Source: an uncultured Anaerosporobacter sp.
GTDB lineage: Bacteria > Bacillota > Clostridia > Lachnospirales > Lachnospiraceae
Direction of reading: 5' to 3'
Assembly: GCA_945787925.1 (NCBI GenBank)
Contig: CALZJY010000082.1
Location: 1 to 7,907 of the forward strand
DNA length: 7,907 bases
Shown: positions 5,461-7,907 of the stretch, one piece after another
Layout of the letters: every line of letters begins with the position of its first letter
Position numbering within the stretch: the first letter of the stretch is position 1
Program-made: the position numbers and the translations under genes
Notes under the pieces: model-generated
What the model was told of the DNA's origin: nothing
Databases searched by the model: none
Seen by the model: only the letters and a program-made list of their open reading frames with translations

Positions 5461-6801
5461 ATGAGTAAATTTAGAGTACTTAAGTCAATAATTTGCGCAA
5501 CCTCTGCATTCGCAGCGATCTTATCTGCAAGTGCGCTTACAGCAAAAGCAGCTCCTGCCACTAGCAGTGTTGTAACAACCCTACCAGGAAATGGGACAGC
5601 AAATTCATTAGCAGGAATTACCTTATCATTAGATAATTATTATACAACAAATATAAACGAGCTTGGTGATGACGAGCAAGCAGCAAACAAGCAACGAAAA
5701 CAAGAAGCTGCAGAGCAAGAGCAACCAAAAAAAGAAGAAAAGAAGAAAGTTAGCAAATACGAAAATACTGGTATTGCAGTAGTTGAAAAATATGTTAACG
5801 TTCGTAAAAAGCCTTCTACAGACAGCGAAGTAGTCGGAAAGGTATACAAAGGTGCAGCGGTTAAGGTCGTAAAACACCATGGCGACTGGGTTAAAGTAGA
5901 ATCAGGAACAGTAAAAGGATATGTTGCAAAAGAATTCCTTGCAATCGGCGAAGAAGCAGAAAAAGTAGCTGAAAAGTACGGAAAGGTAACAGCAAAAATT
6001 CAAACAGAAACGCTTCGTTTAAGAGAAAAGAAAACAACAGATAGTAGAATCCTAACATTACTTGCAGAGGATGAAAAATATGCAGTAAAAAGTCATGATG
6101 ACGAATGGGTAAAACTACAAATCGATGATGATTTAGAAGGATATGTTGCAAAAGAATTCGTAAAAGTAAAAGTATCTTTCAAAAAAGCAATTTCAATTAA
6201 AGAAGAACAAGAAGCAGCAGCAAAGAAAGCAGCGCAAGAAGCTGAAATAAGAAGACAAAGAGAAGAACAACGAAGAAGAGAAGAAGCGGCGGCGGCAGCA
6301 GCGGCAGCGAACACAAGCAGCTCTACAAGTTCAAGCTCATCTTCAAGCAGCACGTCTACATCTAAGAGACCAACAACATCTAAGAAACCAATACCAACTA
6401 AGAAACCATCTACAACAGGCACATCTTCAAGCTCATCTTCAAGCAAGTCTGGTAGTGCAGTAGCAAACTATGCATTACAATTTGTTGGTAACCCTTATAG
6501 ATGGGGCGGAACAAGCTTAACAAACGGGGCAGACTGTTCTGGATTCACAATGTCCGTTTATAGACATTTTGGAATCAGCTTACCAAGAACTTCATCTTCT
6601 CAAGCTGGTGCAGGTAGAAGCGTAAGCTTAAGTTCTTTACAAGCAGGCGATTTATTATTCTATGGTAACGGTGGTGGAATCAGCCATGTAGCGATCTACA
6701 TCGGTGGTGGAAAAATCGTTCATGCAAGTAATAAAAAAGACGGAATCAAAGTATCAAACTACAGATATAAGACTCCAATCTGCGCAAGAAGAGTATTATA
6801 A
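5461..6801 (+). CDS. Secreted SH3b-NlpC/P60 peptidoglycan endopeptidase
   Basis: This 446-residue exported cell-wall hydrolase carries an NlpC/P60 domain, a family that cuts the D-Glu to diamino-acid bond of peptidoglycan stem peptides. Residues 1-30 are a signal peptide with probable cleavage after AKA. Residues 70-98 are a charged segment. Two bacterial SH3 domains lie at about 103-162 and 173-234, each ending in GYVAKEF. A Glu/Ala/Arg-rich, probably coiled-coil region (245-275) leads into poly-Ala and a Ser/Thr-rich linker (276-330). The catalytic domain spans about 332-446, with Cys359 (ADCSG), His409 (ISHVAIY) and His421 (HASN). The start is ATG 5461, 8 nt after GGAGG (5448-5452); the in-frame TTG at 5446 overlaps that site. 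It is a single-gene unit with its own strong promoter and terminator, and likely acts in growth or cell separation. Confidence 0.95.
   Translation: MSKFRVLKSIICATSAFAAILSASALTAKAAPATSSVVTTLPGNGTANSLAGITLSLDNYYTTNINELGDDEQAANKQRKQEAAEQEQPKKEEKKKVSKYENTGIAVVEKYVNVRKKPSTDSEVVGKVYKGAAVKVVKHHGDWVKVESGTVKGYVAKEFLAIGEEAEKVAEKYGKVTAKIQTETLRLREKKTTDSRILTLLAEDEKYAVKSHDDEWVKLQIDDDLEGYVAKEFVKVKVSFKKAISIKEEQEAAAKKAAQEAEIRRQREEQRRREEAAAAAAAANTSSSTSSSSSSSSTSTSKRPTTSKKPIPTKKPSTTGTSSSSSSSKSGSAVANYALQFVGNPYRWGGTSLTNGADCSGFTMSVYRHFGISLPRTSSSQAGAGRSVSLSSLQAGDLLFYGNGGGISHVAIYIGGGKIVHASNKKDGIKVSNYRYKTPICARRVL
5915..6159 (+). repeat. Identical 23-bp repeats in the two SH3b domains
   Basis: Positions 5915-5937 and 6137-6159 are identical over 23 bp and encode the GYVAKEF end of each SH3b domain, 74 codons apart. 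The rest of the two domains is diverged. This points to domain duplication followed by local conservation or gene conversion. Confidence 0.85.
6330..6445 (+). repeat. Two copies of a 20-bp Ser-encoding repeat in the linker
   Basis: The same 20 bp occurs at 6330-6349 and 6426-6445, both encoding serine runs in the linker. They flank a Lys/Pro/Thr segment (residues 302-319). Such direct repeats can change linker length by slippage or recombination. Confidence 0.8.
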
Positions 6802-6823
6802 GAACTGATCGTGAATAACTAAG

Positions 6824-6877
6824 AAGGTCTGGCAATTCAAAGGAGGGAAACCTACCTGAGGATTGCCAGGCCTTTTT
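6824..6877 (+). terminator. Intrinsic terminator of the NlpC/P60 gene
   Basis: A 13-bp stem (6824-6836 with 6862-6874, one T:G pair) is capped by an inner stem AGG-AGG/CCT-CCT (6841-6846 with 6851-6857) closed by a GAAA tetraloop (6847-6850). The 3' side runs into TTTTT (6873-6877). Confidence 0.9.
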
Positions 6878-6924
6878 GCTTTGCGGCATTGGAAATTCAA
6901 AATGAGACAAATCCTCAATAAGGT

Positions 6925-6953
6925 TTGGAGGTAAATGGAAAACATGATATAAT
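6925..6953 (+). promoter_or_regulatory. Sigma-A promoter of the PilZ gene
   Basis: TTGGAG (6925-6930) and a perfect TATAAT (6948-6953) are 17 bp apart. TGA before the -10 makes it an extended -10. The start is expected near 6960, leaving about 30 nt before the ATG. Confidence 0.8.
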
Positions 6954-6988
6954 GGATACATCAAGGAGGCAAGAGGAGGAACAAAAGA

Positions 6989-7273
6989 ATGCGACATGAG
7001 CGTCGAAAGGACAAAAGAACACCAGTTGAGTTACATTTAGAAATCAGCCATATGTTTCGGCAAAACGATGAGATCATTACGAATATGGGTGCAGAGATTA
7101 CCGTGGTAGATATTTCGAGATCGGGAATCGGGTTTATCAGTCAGGCAAAGCTTCCTGTTTCGTATTATTTTAATGCAAAGCTCATATTGAATCAGAAGGA
7201 ATTTGTACATACAGTAGTCAAGATTTTACGTCAGACAAAGAAAACAGAGGAATGCTATATGTATGGAGCATAG
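6989..7273 (+). CDS. PilZ domain protein, truncated by an in-frame amber stop
   Basis: ATG 6989 follows AGGAGGA (6974-6980) by 8 nt and opens 94 codons. PilZ domains bind cyclic di-GMP through RxxxR and D/NxSxxG motifs. Both are present: R6-KDK-R10 and DISRSGIGF at 41-49. The frame stops at TAG 7271-7273 right after MYGA. Yet the same frame reads on as FVGLAPFLADKITEAV, which is the normal last strand and helix of such PilZ proteins (YG-x-FVGL-x-x-x-x-AD-x-I). The intact gene would end at TAG 7364-7366 with 125 residues if the amber codon were sense, for example CAG (Gln). The truncated product lacks the last beta strand and C-terminal helix and may not fold. Possible explanations are a recent nonsense mutation, a sequencing error, or readthrough. 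Confidence 0.8.
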   Translation: MRHERRKDKRTPVELHLEISHMFRQNDEIITNMGAEITVVDISRSGIGFISQAKLPVSYYFNAKLILNQKEFVHTVVKILRQTKKTEECYMYGA

Positions 7274-7366
7274 TTTGTCGGATTGGCACCATTTTTGGCG
7301 GATAAAATTACAGAGGCAGTACATACTAGTAATGAAACGGTTGAAATGACGAATTCGAGTAATTAG
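7274..7366 (+). pseudogene. Orphaned 3' part of the PilZ gene
   Basis: These 30 sense codons plus a final TAG continue the PilZ frame beyond the amber codon at 7271. The FVGLAPFLADKI part matches the family's C-terminal strand and helix. There is no ribosome binding site or start of its own. It shows that the stop is a lesion or recoding site rather than the natural end. Confidence 0.65.
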
Positions 7367-7509
7367 AACATCATCGTAGATTAAATTTAGTCATAGAAGT
7401 GTTAGACGATTTAAAACGACATAAAACGCACGATAAAGCAAGGGTTTTGTGAAAAATGCATAAAAATAATAAAAGTTTTAGTTTTATATAACAAACAAGT
7501 CCTTGGGGG
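7367..7509. other. Non-coding stretch between the PilZ gene and the DnaA boxes
   Basis: No gene, convincing promoter or strong terminator was seen here. Short TAAAACG-like repeats (about 7411-7430) and a weak hairpin of ATAAAA/TTTTAT are the only patterns. The PilZ transcript has no obvious terminator. Confidence 0.5.
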
Positions 7510-7617
7510 TGTGGATAACATGGATAAAATAATCCACATGTTTATAGGGCTTATAGCCTATGATTTCAAGTTATACACCAAGTTATCCACTTTATCCACA
7601 GGCTATTATGTGGGAAA
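7510..7617. other. DnaA-box cluster, putative replication origin (oriC)
   Basis: Seven DnaA-box-like 9-mers lie within 108 bp. Two are perfect: TGTGGATAA at 7510-7518 (- strand) and TTATCCACA at 7592-7600 (+ strand). Two have one mismatch: TAATCCACA at 7530-7538 and TTATCCACT at 7583-7591. Three have two mismatches: 7519-7527 (- strand), TTATACACC at 7571-7579, and TGTGGGAAA at 7609-7617 (- strand). The boxes at 7571, 7583 and 7592 run head-to-tail at 12- and 9-bp steps; 7510 and 7530 form an inverted pair. With the AT-rich tract on the right, this is the layout of a bacterial oriC. The usual neighbours dnaA and rpmH are not inside the window, so a DnaA-titration or DnaA-regulated region remains possible. 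Confidence 0.7.
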
Positions 7618-7680
7618 CTTGGTTTTATTTTCTTGTCAAGTTCGAATGTTTGTTTTGGCGTATCTGTTAATTTGCGACAA

Positions 7681-7820
7681 AAACAAATTATTAGTCATAT
7701 ATGATACTAAAAATATAAAAATGAATAAAATGTACAAAAAATATTAAAAATTCAGACAATTAACAAGATTAGTTAAAATTATTAGTGAATGGATATATAT
7801 TAGTAATAGTAACAAAAAAC
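7681..7820. other. AT-rich tract, candidate DNA unwinding element
   Basis: About 16% of these 140 bases are G or C (22 counted), far below the flanking genes. It lies directly right of the DnaA boxes, where an unwinding element would be expected. A TAG/TAA triplet run occurs at its end (about 7800-7812). No credible gene is present. Confidence 0.5.
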
Positions 7821-7843
7821 AAGCAGTTCTCTTTGACAATCGC

Positions 7844-7872
7844 TTGAATTTTTTGATTCGGATTGCTATAAT
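7844..7872 (+). promoter_or_regulatory. Strong promoter reading out of the window
   Basis: TTGAAT (7844-7849) and a perfect TATAAT (7867-7872) are 17 bp apart, and TGC precedes the -10 (extended -10). A separate TTGACA at 7833-7838 is too far from this -10 (28 bp). The transcript would start near 7879 and no start codon with a ribosome binding site appears before 7907, so the gene lies outside. Given the DnaA boxes, dnaA is a reasonable but unproven guess. Confidence 0.7.
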
Positions 7873-7907
7873 ATCATTAAATAATACAAAGTTCATCATT
7901 TTACATA

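Noticed and set aside
5629..6446. Several - strand open frames rich in Phe, Leu, Ser and Ala
   Set aside because: They lie opposite the Lys/Glu/Ser-rich NlpC/P60 gene and mirror its low-complexity codons. None has a ribosome binding site that convinces.
6841..6847. Ribosome-binding-site-like AGGAGGG downstream of the NlpC/P60 gene
   Set aside because: It forms the upper stem of the terminator hairpin with a GAAA loop, and no gene follows at the right distance.
7271..7273. TAG as a pyrrolysine codon
   Set aside because: PilZ proteins have no known pyrrolysine, and nothing here hints at the pyl system. A nonsense mutation is simpler.
7510..7617. Plasmid-type iterons
   Set aside because: The repeats differ in sequence, spacing and orientation and match the DnaA-box consensus. 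No Rep gene is present and the neighbours are chromosomal housekeeping genes.
7511..7747. 78-codon open frame on the + strand across the DnaA boxes
   Set aside because: It starts with GTG inside a DnaA box, its residues are set by repeated DnaA-box and AT-rich sequence, and the peptide resembles nothing known. It is better explained as origin DNA.
1..7907. CRISPR array, transposon, tRNA or rRNA genes
   Set aside because: No regularly spaced identical repeats, transposase motifs, terminal inverted repeats or tRNA/rRNA-like sequence was seen on either strand.

Overview
The window is AT-rich, gene-dense chromosomal DNA. It looks like a low-GC, Gram-positive anaerobe of the Clostridia, most plausibly Lachnospiraceae-like. 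Reasons are the strong AGGAGG-type ribosome binding sites, TTG/GTG starts, sigma-A promoters with extended -10 elements, the set of housekeeping families, and a YjfB-type motility protein together with a PilZ protein. Species cannot be fixed from this sequence alone.

Layout, left to right. Positions 1-69 may be the tail of an upstream gene. A clear promoter (47-75) starts a + strand unit: a sugar-nucleotidyltransferase-like enzyme (124-1026) and a ComF-type phosphoribosyltransferase (1053-1778). A hairpin terminator (1815-1852) separates it from a converging - strand operon: an acyl-ACP thioesterase (3427-2720) followed by CvfB, an S1-domain RNA-binding protein (2706-1858). The 145-bp divergent region 3428-3572 holds promoters for both directions. 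On the + side lie ridA (3573-3950) and a CPBP membrane protease (3985-4935), closed by a long terminator (4941-4990). A 59-residue YjfB protein, easily missed, is on the - strand at 5201-5022, with a possible sigma-28-type promoter. Divergent from it is a secreted SH3b/NlpC-P60 cell-wall hydrolase (5461-6801) with a near-consensus promoter and a terminator. A PilZ (c-di-GMP receptor) gene follows at 6989; an in-frame TAG at 7271 cuts it short, and recognisable PilZ coding sequence continues to 7366.

The last 541 bp (7367-7907) hold no convincing gene. They contain a cluster of DnaA-box sequences (7510-7617), then about 140 bp of roughly 16% GC DNA, then a strong + strand promoter (7844-7872) pointing out of the window. 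This is the architecture of a replication origin (oriC) or a DnaA-controlled region, with the unseen downstream gene being dnaA or another origin-linked gene. Two further perfect DnaA boxes lie in promoter regions at 3523 and 5321, which supports an origin-proximal location.

The genes do not form one pathway. They are short housekeeping units: sugar activation, fatty-acid release, metabolite repair, envelope proteolysis and cell-wall turnover. Two motility/c-di-GMP-linked genes sit among them. The most notable observations are the DnaA-box cluster with its outlying boxes, the amber-interrupted PilZ gene, and the small YjfB gene.
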